In this document: one piece after another, positions 7,396 through 15,672 of the stretch
Numbering within the stretch: position 1 is the stretch's first letter
Layout: each line of letters starts with the position of its first letter
From: Ramlibacter cellulosilyticus
GTDB lineage: Bacteria > Pseudomonadota > Gammaproteobacteria > Burkholderiales > Burkholderiaceae_C
Length of the DNA: 64,000 nucleotides
Reading direction: 5' to 3'
Assembly: GCF_014297465.1 (NCBI RefSeq)
Contig: NZ_JACORT010000014.1
Location: 1-64,000, forward strand
Position numbers and translations under genes: made by a program
Notes under the pieces: generated by a model
What the model was told of the DNA's origin: nothing
Database searches by the model: none
Seen by the model: the letters and a program-made list of their open reading frames with translations, nothing else

Positions 7396-8178
7396 ATGAC
7401 TCCCGCCCCCGACAGTGCGCTGCTGTCGGTGCGCGACCTGTGCGTGCGCTTCCGCGGCATCACGGCCCTCGACGGCGTGTCCTTCGACGTGCACCGCGGG
7501 CACATCGCGGGCCTCATCGGCCCCAACGGCGCGGGCAAGACCACCCTCTTCAACTGCCTCTCGCGCCTGTACGGGTATGCGGAAGGCTCGATCCGCTTCG
7601 ACGGGCGCGCGCTGGAAGACGCGCCCGCGCACCGCATCGCGGGGCTGGGCATCGGCCGCACCTTCCAGAACCTCGCGCTGTTCTCCAGCATGACGGTGCT
7701 GGACAACATCAAGGTGGGCCGGCATGCGCGCACGCGCAAGGGATTCCTCGCGAACGCCCTGCGGCTGCCGGGCGTGGGCGTGGAAGAACACGACAGCACG
7801 CGGCGCGCCGAGGAACTGGTGCGCTTCCTCGGCCTCGACCCGGTCGCGGACAAGCGCGTGTCGGAGCTGCCCTTCGGCACGCGCAAGCGCGTCGAGCTCG
7901 GGCGCGCCCTCGCGAGCGAACCCAAGCTGCTGCTGCTCGACGAACCCGCTGCCGGCCTCAACCACGAGGAGGTCGGTGCGCTCGGCAGCCTCATCCGCGC
8001 CATCCGCGACCAGTTCCGCCTGACCGTGCTGCTGGTGGAGCACCACATGGGGCTGGTGATGAGCGTGTCGGACCGCGTCGTCGCGCTCAACTTCGGCCGC
8101 AAGATCGCCGAGGGCAGCCCCGCGGAGGTCCGCCAGGACGCGGGGGTGATCCAGGCCTACCTGGGGACCGACAGCTGA
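7396..8178 (+). CDS. Branched-chain amino acid-type ABC transporter ATPase (LivG-like), operon 1
   Basis: A 260-residue ABC ATPase of the LivG class. The Walker A is GPNGAGKTT, the Walker B LLLLDEPAAGLNHEE, the signature LPFGTRKR (the degenerate form usual for LivG) and the switch His is in LLVEHHMG. It energises import through the LivH/LivM permeases encoded downstream. Its stop overlaps the next start (TGATG at 8176-8180), implying translational coupling. The ATG at 7396 aligns with the family; longer in-frame starts in the preceding 180-bp gap look unconserved. That gap (7216-7395) shows no other recognisable feature. Substrate may be amino acids or other amide/aromatic compounds. Confidence 0.9.
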   Translation: MTPAPDSALLSVRDLCVRFRGITALDGVSFDVHRGHIAGLIGPNGAGKTTLFNCLSRLYGYAEGSIRFDGRALEDAPAHRIAGLGIGRTFQNLALFSSMTVLDNIKVGRHARTRKGFLANALRLPGVGVEEHDSTRRAEELVRFLGLDPVADKRVSELPFGTRKRVELGRALASEPKLLLLDEPAAGLNHEEVGALGSLIRAIRDQFRLTVLLVEHHMGLVMSVSDRVVALNFGRKIAEGSPAEVRQDAGVIQAYLGTDS

Positions 8179-8894
8179 TGGCCGCCCCGCTGCTCGAAGT
8201 TCGCAACCTCCGCGCGGGCTACGGGCCGACGGAGGTGCTGCACGGCCTGGACTTCGCCATCCCCGAAGGCAGCATCACCGCGCTGCTCGGGGCCAACGGC
8301 GCGGGCAAGACCACGACCTTGCGCGCGATCTGCGGGATGGTGCGCACGAGCGGCGAGGTGTCCTTCGCCGGCCAGCGCATCTCCGGCAAGTCCACGGAGG
8401 ACATCGTGCGCCTCGGCGTCGCGCACGTGCCGGACGGCCGCGGCACCTTCACCGACCTCACGACGGAAGAGAACCTGCGCCTCGGGGCCTACGCGCGCCG
8501 CGAGCACGGCGCGCTGGCGGAGGACTACGGGCGCATGTACCGGCTCTTCCCCATCCTCGCCGAACGCCGCCACCAGCAGGCCGGCACGCTTTCCGGCGGA
8601 CAGCAGCAGATGCTCGCGGTGGCGCGCGCCCTCATGCTCCGCCCGCGGCTGCTGCTGCTGGACGAGCCTTCCTTCGGCCTCGCGCCCATGGTGGTCAAGG
8701 AGATCTTCGAGGTCATGCGCGAGATCAACCGCAGCCAGAAGATGACCATCCTGCTCGTGGAGCAGAACGCGGCGATGGCGCTGAAGCTCGCGGACCAGGC
8801 GCACCTGCTGGAGACGGGCCGCATCGTGCGTTCCGGCGCCGGTGCGGAACTGATGAACGACGACGCGGTGCGCCGCGCCTACCTGGGGTACTGA
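8178..8894 (+). CDS. Branched-chain amino acid-type ABC transporter ATPase (LivF-like), operon 1
   Basis: A 238-residue ABC ATPase of the LivF class, partner of the preceding LivG-like subunit. The Walker A GANGAGKTTT is intact, the signature is TLSGGQQQML, the Walker B LLLLDEPSFGLAP and the H-loop equivalent is LLVEQNAAMAL (the Gln variant typical of LivF). It overlaps the previous gene by one base and ends 4 bases before the permease gene, so the whole set is one operon. It should form a heterodimer with LivG on the cytoplasmic face of the LivHM channel. Confidence 0.9.
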   Translation: MAAPLLEVRNLRAGYGPTEVLHGLDFAIPEGSITALLGANGAGKTTTLRAICGMVRTSGEVSFAGQRISGKSTEDIVRLGVAHVPDGRGTFTDLTTEENLRLGAYARREHGALAEDYGRMYRLFPILAERRHQQAGTLSGGQQQMLAVARALMLRPRLLLLDEPSFGLAPMVVKEIFEVMREINRSQKMTILLVEQNAAMALKLADQAHLLETGRIVRSGAGAELMNDDAVRRAYLGY

Positions 8895-8898
8895 ACGC

Positions 8899-9771
8899 AT
8901 GGACGCCTTCCTGCACCAGGTGATCGCGGGCCTCGCCACCGGCGGCATCTACGCCAGCCTGGCGCTCGCGCTCGTCATGATCCACAACGCCACGCGGCTG
9001 GTGAACTTCGCGCAGGGGGAGATGGCGATGTTCGCCACCTACCTGTGCTGGACGATGATCCAGGCGGGCTGGCCGTACTGGATCGCCTTCGCCGCGACCA
9101 TCGTGCTGTCCTTCGTGCTCGGCATCGCGATCGAACGCATCGTCATCCGCCCCGTGGAGCGCGCGCCGGTGCTCACGACGGTGGTCGTCTTCATCGGGCT
9201 GCTGCTGATCCTCAACAGCGTGGCGGGCTGGATCTTCAGCTACACGATCAAGTCCTTCCCCAGCCCCTTTCCGAGCGGCCCGCCCTTCGGGCTGCACATC
9301 GTGTCCTCGCACGAGCTGGGCGCGATCAGCGTGACGCTGCTGGTGCTGCTGCTCGTGTTCCTCTTCTTCCGGTTCACGCCGCTCGGCCTCGCCATGCGGG
9401 CCGCCGCGCAGAACCCGGATTCGAGCCGACTCGTCGGCATTCGCGTGGGCTGGATGCTGGCGCTCGGCTGGGGGCTCGCCGCGGCGATCGGCGCGACCGC
9501 CGGGATGATGGTGGCGCCCATCGTCTTCCTCGAGCCGAACATGATGACGGGCGTGCTGCTGTACGCCTTCGCCGCGGCGCTCCTGGGCGGCATCGACAGC
9601 CCCGGCGGCGCGGTGGTGGGCGGCTTCATCGTCGGCGTGCTGGAGAACATCGTGGGCGCCTACCTGATCGGCACCGAGCTGAAGCTCACGGTGGCCCTCG
9701 TACTGATCGTGGGCGTGCTGGTGGTCAAGCCCGCAGGCCTGTTCGGCCGCGTCATCGTGCAACGGGTCTGA
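8899..9771 (+). CDS. Branched-chain amino acid-type ABC permease (LivH-like), operon 1
   Basis: A 290-residue inner-membrane permease of the LivH family with about eight hydrophobic segments. Family hallmarks are the N-terminal GLATGGIYASLALALVMIHN and NFAQGEMAMFATY, the MRAAAQNPDSSRLVGI coupling region and LGGIDSPGGAVVGGFIVG near the C-terminus. It forms the translocation pore with the LivM-like protein encoded 2 bases downstream. Confidence 0.9.
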   Translation: MDAFLHQVIAGLATGGIYASLALALVMIHNATRLVNFAQGEMAMFATYLCWTMIQAGWPYWIAFAATIVLSFVLGIAIERIVIRPVERAPVLTTVVVFIGLLLILNSVAGWIFSYTIKSFPSPFPSGPPFGLHIVSSHELGAISVTLLVLLLVFLFFRFTPLGLAMRAAAQNPDSSRLVGIRVGWMLALGWGLAAAIGATAGMMVAPIVFLEPNMMTGVLLYAFAAALLGGIDSPGGAVVGGFIVGVLENIVGAYLIGTELKLTVALVLIVGVLVVKPAGLFGRVIVQRV

Positions 9772-9773
9772 AC

Positions 9774-10823
9774 ATGGAAGCAGCCGCCACCGATCTCGCC
9801 CCCGTCGCGCCGGCGCAGGCTTCCGGCGGCGTGCGCGGATGGTCGCGCGGCTGGGTGCTGGCCTTCGTGCTGCTGGTGCTCGCGGCCTGCGTGCTTCCCT
9901 TCGTCTCCAGCAACTACCGCGTGTTCCAGTACACGATGGTGCTGATCTACGCGATCGCGCTGCTGGGCCTGAACATCCTCACCGGCTACAGCGGGCAGAT
10001 CTCGCTGGGGCACGGCGCGTTCTATGCGATCGGCGCGTACGCCACGGCGATCCTCATGGACAAGTTCGGCGTGCCTTACTGGTTGTGCATTCCGGTCGCC
10101 GGCGCCGTGTGCCTGCTCGCGGGGTTCCTGTTCGGCCTGCCCGCGCTGCGGCTGGAAGGCGTGTACCTCGCGCTCGCCACCTTCGCGCTCGGCGTCGCGC
10201 TGCCGCAGCTGCTGAAGTACAAGCACCTGGAGGAATGGACCGGTGGCGTGCAGGGCATCATCCTCACCAAGCCGGAGCCGCCGGTCGCCAGCCTGTTCGG
10301 GCTGCAGCTCAATGCCGACCGCTGGCTGTTCCTCTTCACGCTCGCCGTCGGCGTGGTGATGTTCGTCATCGGCTGGAACCTGCTGCGCGGCCGCGTCGGG
10401 CGGGCGCTGATCGCCATCCGCGACCAGCCCATCGCCGCCGCCACCATGGGCATCGACAACAGTCTGTACAAGTCGCTCGCCTTCGGGGTGAGCGCGATGT
10501 TCACCGGCGTGGCCGGCGGGCTGGGCGCGGTCGCCGTGGCTTTCGTGGCGCCGGACAGCTTCACGATCTTCCTGTCCATCTCGCTGCTGGTCGGCATGGT
10601 GGTGGGTGGGCTCGCCTCGATCACGGGCGCGATCTGGGGCGCGATCTTCATCCAGTTCGTTCCCAACCTGGCGGACCAGGTGTCCAAGGCGGCGCCGTGG
10701 GCGATCTACGGCGCGCTGATGATCCTCTTCATGTACGTGATGCCCACCGGCATCGCGGGTGCCTTGCGCCTGGCCTGGCTGCGCGTGAAGCGCAAGCCGC
10801 GCCGGGACTCCGCGGCGGGGTGA
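9774..10823 (+). CDS. Branched-chain amino acid-type ABC permease (LivM-like), operon 1
   Basis: A 349-residue inner-membrane permease of the LivM family. A soluble N-terminal tail of about 25 residues precedes roughly ten hydrophobic segments. Hallmarks: ALLGLNILTGYSGQISLGHG, AFYAIGAYATAILM, LIAIRDQPIAAATMGIDNS (coupling region) and VGGLASITGAIWGA. The ATG at 9774 follows the LivH-like stop by 2 bases. Together with LivH it makes the membrane channel of the importer. Confidence 0.9.
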   Translation: MEAAATDLAPVAPAQASGGVRGWSRGWVLAFVLLVLAACVLPFVSSNYRVFQYTMVLIYAIALLGLNILTGYSGQISLGHGAFYAIGAYATAILMDKFGVPYWLCIPVAGAVCLLAGFLFGLPALRLEGVYLALATFALGVALPQLLKYKHLEEWTGGVQGIILTKPEPPVASLFGLQLNADRWLFLFTLAVGVVMFVIGWNLLRGRVGRALIAIRDQPIAAATMGIDNSLYKSLAFGVSAMFTGVAGGLGAVAVAFVAPDSFTIFLSISLLVGMVVGGLASITGAIWGAIFIQFVPNLADQVSKAAPWAIYGALMILFMYVMPTGIAGALRLAWLRVKRKPRRDSAAG

Positions 10824-10857
10824 TTCGCCGTACTCCCTCCCTGAAAGGACGACAACC

Positions 10858-12066
10858 ATGGCCATCAAGAACCGCATCGCCTGGGCCGCGCTGGGACTGG
10901 CGCTCGCGGCCGCGCCAGGCTTCGCGCAGCAGAAGCAGTACGGCCCCGGCGCGAGCGACAGCGAGATCAAGATCGGCAACACCATCCCGTACTCCGGGCC
11001 GGCTTCGGCGTACGGGATCATCGGCAAGGTGGAGGCCGCGTACTTCAAGATGCTCAACGAGTCGGGCGGCGTGAACGGCCGCAAGATCAACTACATCAGC
11101 ATCGACGACGGCTACAGCCCGCCCAAGACGGTGGAGATGATCCGCAAGCTGGTCGAGCAGGACGAGGTGCTGTTCACGATCAGCACGCTGGGCACGCCGT
11201 CGAACTCCGCGATCCACAAGTACATGAACCAGAAGAAGGTGCCGCACCTCTTCGTGGCGACGGGCGCGTCGAAGTGGAACGACGCGAAGGACTTCCCGTG
11301 GACCATGGGCTTCAATCCCAACTACCAGAGCGAAGGCCGCCTCTATGCGCAGGACATCCTGCGCAACCACCCGAACGCGAAGATCGCCGTGCTGTACCAG
11401 AACGACGACTACGGCAAGGACTACCTCAAGGGCTTCACCGAGGGCCTGGGCGACAAGGCCAAGACCATGATCGTCAAGGCCGTGACCTACGAGGTGACCG
11501 ACCCGACGGTCGACTCGCAGATCGTCACGCTGCAGGGTTCGGGCGCCGACGTGTTCTTCAACATCACCACGCCGAAGTTCGCCGCGCAGGCGATCCGCAA
11601 GGTGGCGGACGTGGGCTGGAAGCCCGTGCACTACCTGAACCAGGTGTCCGCGAGCGTGGGCTCGGTGCTCAAGCCGGCCGGCCTCGACAAGTCCGTGGGC
11701 CTGATCTCCATGCAGTACATCAAGGACCCGACCGATCCCAAGTGGGCCAGCGACGCGGCCATGAAGGACTACTTCGCGTTCATGAAGAAGTACCTGCCGG
11801 GCGAAGACCCCATGGACGGCAGCGCCACCTACGGCATGGCGGTCGCGCAGCTCACGGTGCAGCTGCTGAAGCAGTGCGGCAACAACCTCACGCGCGAGAA
11901 CGTGATGAAGCAGGCTGCCAGCCTGAACTACCAGATCCCGATGGCACTGCCGGGCGTCGTGGCCCAGACCAACGCGGGCGACTTCGCGCCCTTCCAGACG
12001 ATGCAGCTGGTGAAGTTCGACGGGAAGACGTGGCAGGGGTTCGGGGAGCCGGTGGCGGTGAAGTGA
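10858..12066 (+). CDS. Branched-chain amino acid-type ABC substrate-binding protein, operon 1
   Basis: A 402-residue periplasmic binding protein of the LivK/AmiC-like type I fold. It has a Sec signal peptide ending at GFAQQ, then SEIKIGNTIPYSGPASAYG, the ligand-binding start of the family. A good ribosome site (GAAAGGACG) precedes the ATG, 34 bases after the LivM stop. It is the last gene of operon 1, unlike operon 2 where the binding protein lies between the ATPases and permeases. Its closest relatives by sequence feel are the branched-chain-type proteins annotated widely in Comamonadaceae, with ligands rarely known. Confidence 0.88.
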   Translation: MAIKNRIAWAALGLALAAAPGFAQQKQYGPGASDSEIKIGNTIPYSGPASAYGIIGKVEAAYFKMLNESGGVNGRKINYISIDDGYSPPKTVEMIRKLVEQDEVLFTISTLGTPSNSAIHKYMNQKKVPHLFVATGASKWNDAKDFPWTMGFNPNYQSEGRLYAQDILRNHPNAKIAVLYQNDDYGKDYLKGFTEGLGDKAKTMIVKAVTYEVTDPTVDSQIVTLQGSGADVFFNITTPKFAAQAIRKVADVGWKPVHYLNQVSASVGSVLKPAGLDKSVGLISMQYIKDPTDPKWASDAAMKDYFAFMKKYLPGEDPMDGSATYGMAVAQLTVQLLKQCGNNLTRENVMKQAASLNYQIPMALPGVVAQTNAGDFAPFQTMQLVKFDGKTWQGFGEPVAVK

Positions 12067-12073
12067 TTTCGAA

Positions 12074-12217
12074 CGGTGGGGTTCGCTGGCGCTCACCTGC
12101 GGCGGCTGCGCCGCCCCACCCTACGATCCGCGGCGCGCCGCGGATGAATGCGGTGGCCGTTTCCGTGTAGGGTGGGGCGGCGCCAGCCGCCGACGGTGAA
12201 CGAAGTGAACCCCACCG
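12074..12217. repeat. Long inverted repeat, family R1, copy 1
   Basis: A 144-bp inverted repeat between the converging binding-protein and senA genes. The outer arms run from 12074 (CGGTGGGGTTCGC) inward to CCACCCTAC at 12124, and from GTAGGGTGG at 12167 outward to CCCCACCG at 12217. In the centre is a perfect 20-bp palindrome (12126-12145). Outer arms are shared with copies at 15516-15664 and 58821-58945 while the centres differ. Probable REP/MITE-like element, possibly serving as a bidirectional terminator. Confidence 0.8.
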
Positions 12218-12224
12218 ACCGGCG

Positions 12225-13466
12225 CTAATCCACCCGCACGCTCCGGAACCCGGCAAACACATCCCTTCGCTGCGGCTCGAAGAAATTCCGGTAGCGCGCA
12301 TGCGCGAGCGCCGGCGCCGTCGCCGGCGACGCGCCGCGCAGCACGCGCCGCGTGCCGAACCACGGCCGCGAGTAATCCACGTACGGGTGCGGCGCGAACC
12401 CCGGGTACGGCTCGAACACGCTCGCCGTCCACTCCCACGCCTGCCCCCAGCGGAAGCCGGGCACGGTGAACGCCGCGCACTCCCACTCCGCTTCCGTCGG
12501 CAGGCGCCGTCCCGCCCAGCGGCACCAGGCTTCCGCCTCGTGCGCGCTCACGTGGACGGCGACTTCGTTGTCGTCCAGCGCCTGCCACCCGCCCTGGCGG
12601 AACAGCTCCCAACCCGCGGCGCTGCGGCGCAGCCCGGCGGGACGGCGCTGGTGCAGCGACGCGAGCCACGCGCGACCGGAATCCGTCCACCACTGTGCGT
12701 CGTCGTAGCCCCCCTCCTCCACGAACGGCAGGAAGGCACCCCAGCTCACGGGCTCCGCATCGATCGCGAAGGGGCCCACCTCCACGGCGTGCGCGGTCAA
12801 CTCGTTGTCGAACGCGAAACCCGCGCCCGCGCTTCCGAGGGTGAAGGCTCCGCCGGGGACCTTCAGCTCCCCGGTATGGGCCACCGTCGGCGCACGCTCC
12901 TCCTCGCCCAGCGGGATGCCCAGCGCACGGCCCATGTACGCGGCGGCCTCGGCGTGCATCTGCTCGTGCAGGGCGGCCAGGCGGAAGAAATAGAGCGCAT
13001 CGGCGTCCGCGCCCGGCGGCAACGCATCGAGCTCGCGCAGCGAGGCAACCAGCGTGCGCTGCAGGTAATCCGCCGTGGCATCCGCGTCGGGCAGCGGCAG
13101 GTCCCAGCGCGTGCGGTGCGCCACCTTGCCGGAGTCGTACCAGGCGTCGGCGGAGGGCAGCAACGACGCCGTCCGCGCCACCCCCGGATCGGCACGCGCC
13201 CCGAGCGCGCGCTGCGGGTTGCGCAGCACCCACCATTCCTGGAACCAGGCGACGTGCCCAAGCTCCCACAGCGGGGGATTGAGTTCCTGCGCGTAAGGCA
13301 CGTGGGGACGCGGCCCCAGCGCGGCACGGAAGTCCGCAGCCAGGCGCTGCGTGCGCTCGCGCGCCGCGACCAGGGCCGCGCGCACGGCAGCCGCAGGGCC
13401 TTCGCGCAGGGCGATGGCTTCCGGCGCGCCGGGCGCGCTATAAACAGGCGATGTCCCGTTCCTCAT
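12225..13466 (-). CDS. senA: SenA, selenoneine synthase (EgtB homologue)
   Basis: A 413-residue two-domain protein like the sulfoxide synthase EgtB: an N-terminal DinB-type helical domain (about 30-190) and a C-terminal FGE-sulfatase fold (about 205-413: VPGGAFTLGSAGAGFAFDNE, RRLPTEAEWECAA, RVLRGASPAT, FAGFRSVRVD). The three iron ligands can be read as H71 (ELGHVAW), H167 and H171 (HEQMHAE). Its partners here are a SenB-type glycosyltransferase and selD rather than egt genes, which identifies the selenoneine pathway described from Variovorax: SenA joins a selenosugar to hercynine. The annotated ATG at 13466 overlaps the divergent senB start by 16 bp, so the true start may lie a few codons inside. 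Confidence 0.88.
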   Translation of the reverse strand: MRNGTSPVYSAPGAPEAIALREGPAAAVRAALVAARERTQRLAADFRAALGPRPHVPYAQELNPPLWELGHVAWFQEWWVLRNPQRALGARADPGVARTASLLPSADAWYDSGKVAHRTRWDLPLPDADATADYLQRTLVASLRELDALPPGADADALYFFRLAALHEQMHAEAAAYMGRALGIPLGEEERAPTVAHTGELKVPGGAFTLGSAGAGFAFDNELTAHAVEVGPFAIDAEPVSWGAFLPFVEEGGYDDAQWWTDSGRAWLASLHQRRPAGLRRSAAGWELFRQGGWQALDDNEVAVHVSAHEAEAWCRWAGRRLPTEAEWECAAFTVPGFRWGQAWEWTASVFEPYPGFAPHPYVDYSRPWFGTRRVLRGASPATAPALAHARYRNFFEPQRRDVFAGFRSVRVD

Positions 13467-14449
13467 CGGTGGTGATCGTAAGCCCCGCCCTCGCCGACGC
13501 CAACAACGGCAACTGGCGCACGGCGCGCCGCTGGCAGGAACTGCTGGCCGGCGAGCGCAGGGTGCGCATCACGCAGGCGTGGCCGGACGCCGACGCGGAC
13601 GGCGACGGCGTGATGCTGGCGCTGCACGCGCGCCGCTCGGCCGGCCCCATCGCGGCGTGGGCGGGCGCGCATCCGGGCCGGGGTCTCGCGGTGGTCCTCA
13701 CCGGGACGGACCTCTACCAGGACATCGCCGTGGACGCGGCCGCGCAGCGCTCGCTGCAGCTCGCGCAGCGCCTCGTGGTGCTGCAGGAATGCGCACCCGG
13801 GGCCCTGCCGCCGGAGCACCGACCCAAGGCGCGCGTGATCTACCAGTCGACGCCGGCGCATGCACTCTTGCCCAAGCCCGCGGACCGGCTGCAGGCCGTC
13901 ATGGTGGGGCACCTGCGGGCGGCCAAGGCGCCGGAGGTGCTCTGGGCCGCAGCGCGCGCGCTCGCCGGGCGCGAGGACATCCGCATCGCCCACATCGGGG
14001 ACGGCAGCGCGGAACCGGACCTGGCGCAGCAGGCCCGCGACACCGCCGCGGCCTGCACCGGCTACCGCTGGCTCGGCCCGCTGCCGCACGAGGAAACCCT
14101 GCAGCGCATCCGCGCCGCCCACGTGCTGGTGCACACGAGCGCCATGGAAGGCGGCGCCCACGTCGTCCTGGAAGCGGTGCGCTGCGGCACGCCGGTGCTG
14201 GCGAGCCGGGTGCCGGGCAACGTCGGCATGCTGGGCGGCGACTACGCCGGCTATTTCCCCGCGGGCGACGGCGCCGCGCTCGCGCAACGGCTGCTCGCCT
14301 CCCGGGCCGGCCAGGCGGCCGATAACCCCGCGGACGGGCTGCTGGCCCGGCTCGCCGCACAATGCGCCCTGCGCGCCCCGCTCTTCGATGCGGGCGCCGA
14401 GCGCGCCGCGCTCCTGTCCCTGCTGCACGAACTGGAAGTCCCCGCATGA
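13451..14449 (+). CDS. senB: SenB, selenosugar synthase (GT4-like glycosyltransferase)
   Basis: A 332-residue GT-B glycosyltransferase of the group linked to selenoneine synthesis. The N-terminus VVIVSPALADANNGNWRTARRW is a hallmark of this group (written here as VVIVSPALADANNGN plus WRTARRW). The C-terminal donor domain has GHLRAAKAPEVLWAAARA and EGGAHVVLEAVRCGTPVLAS, with the E-x7-E region. The known reaction couples a UDP-sugar to selenophosphate to give a selenosugar. Its stop overlaps the selD start (ATGA at 14446-14449), tying the two steps. The ATG at 13451 overlaps senA; GTG codons at 13469 or 13472 are alternative starts that would remove the overlap. Confidence 0.88.
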   Translation: MSRSSSVVIVSPALADANNGNWRTARRWQELLAGERRVRITQAWPDADADGDGVMLALHARRSAGPIAAWAGAHPGRGLAVVLTGTDLYQDIAVDAAAQRSLQLAQRLVVLQECAPGALPPEHRPKARVIYQSTPAHALLPKPADRLQAVMVGHLRAAKAPEVLWAAARALAGREDIRIAHIGDGSAEPDLAQQARDTAAACTGYRWLGPLPHEETLQRIRAAHVLVHTSAMEGGAHVVLEAVRCGTPVLASRVPGNVGMLGGDYAGYFPAGDGAALAQRLLASRAGQAADNPADGLLARLAAQCALRAPLFDAGAERAALLSLLHELEVPA

Positions 14450-15504
14450 ACACCACCTCCGCCGCCGAACCCCGCCTCACCTCGCTGTCGCATGGCGGCG
14501 GCTGCGGCTGCAAGATCGCTCCCGGCGTGCTGTCCGAGATCCTCAAGGGGACCGCCCGCCTGCCGGTGCCGCCGGAACTGCTGGTGGGCATCGAGACGGC
14601 CGACGACGCGGCCGTCTACAAGCTCAACGAAGACCAGGCGCTGATCGCGACGACGGACTTCTTCATGCCCATCGTGGACGATCCGTACGACTTCGGCCGC
14701 ATCGCCGCGACCAACGCGATCTCCGACGTGTACGCGATGGGCGGCAAGCCCATCATGGCGCTCGCGCTGGTCGGCATGCCGATCAACGTGCTGAGTACCA
14801 CCACGATCGGCCGCATCCTCGAAGGCGGCGAGTCCGTCTGCAAGGCGGCGGGCATCCCCATCGCCGGCGGCCACACGATCGATTCCGTCGAGCCGATCTA
14901 CGGCCTCGTGGCGCTGGGCCTGGTGCATCCGCAGCGCGTGAAGCGCAACGCCGACGCCCGCGCGGGCGACGTGCTGGTGCTGGGCAAGCCGCTCGGCGTC
15001 GGCGTGCTCTCCGCGGCGCTGAAGAAGGAGAAGCTCGACGCGGCCGGCTACGAACGCATGATCGCGACGACGACGCGCCTGAACACGCCCGGCCCCGAGC
15101 TGGCCGCACTGCCCGGCGTGCACGCGCTGACGGACGTCACCGGCTTCGGCCTCGCCGGCCACGCGCTGGAACTGGCGCGCGGCGCGAAGCTGTCGCTCGC
15201 GATCGACTGGAAGATGGTGCCGGTGCTGGAGGGCGTGCGCGAGCTGGCGTCGTCCGGCTTCGTCACCGGCGCGTCGGGCCGCAACTGGGCGGGGTATGGC
15301 GAAGACGTGGCGCTGCCCTCGGGATTCGCCGACGCCGACAAGGCGCTGCTCACCGATCCGCAGACCAGCGGGGGGCTGCTGGTGTCGTGCACGCCCGACA
15401 GCGTGGGCCAGGTGCTGGACGTGTTCCGGCGGCATGGGTTCGGGCAGGCGGCGGTGATCGGGGAGGCGAGCGCCGGAGGGAAGGCGCGGTTGACGGTGCG
15501 CTGA
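14446..15504 (+). CDS. selD: Selenophosphate synthetase (SelD/SenC)
   Basis: A 352-residue selenide, water dikinase making selenophosphate from selenide and ATP. The active-site loop HGGGCGCK holds Cys20 (a cysteine form, not selenocysteine) and Lys23. Other family motifs are DDAAVYKLNEDQALIATTDF, VYAMGGKPIMALAL, IAGGHTID and LTDPQTSGGLL. Translational coupling to senB makes it the SenC-type supplier for selenoneine; it could also feed selenouridine or selenocysteine synthesis, but selA/selB/mnmH are not in this window. Length is normal. Confidence 0.95.
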   Translation: MNTTSAAEPRLTSLSHGGGCGCKIAPGVLSEILKGTARLPVPPELLVGIETADDAAVYKLNEDQALIATTDFFMPIVDDPYDFGRIAATNAISDVYAMGGKPIMALALVGMPINVLSTTTIGRILEGGESVCKAAGIPIAGGHTIDSVEPIYGLVALGLVHPQRVKRNADARAGDVLVLGKPLGVGVLSAALKKEKLDAAGYERMIATTTRLNTPGPELAALPGVHALTDVTGFGLAGHALELARGAKLSLAIDWKMVPVLEGVRELASSGFVTGASGRNWAGYGEDVALPSGFADADKALLTDPQTSGGLLVSCTPDSVGQVLDVFRRHGFGQAAVIGEASAGGKARLTVR

Positions 15505-15515
15505 GCGCTTCGCGC

Positions 15516-15664
15516 CGGTGGGGTTCGCGTTCGCTCACCGTCGGCGGCATTCGCCGCCCCACCCTACAGCCGCAAGGCCACCCCAACCGCATCGCGGCGC
15601 GATGCGCTGCCTGTAGGGTGGCGACGCGACAGCGTCGGAAGGTGAGCGAACGCGAACCCCACCG
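15516..15664. repeat. Long inverted repeat, family R1, copy 2
   Basis: A 149-bp inverted repeat between the converging selD and enoyl-CoA hydratase genes. Outer arms (CGGTGGGGTTCGCGTTCGCT from 15516; AGCGAACGCGAACCCCACCG ending 15664) match copy 3 almost exactly and copy 1 closely. The middle carries a different hairpin (GCATCGC-GGC-GCGATGC at about 15589-15605). Confidence 0.8.
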
Positions 15665-15672
15665 ATGAACCC

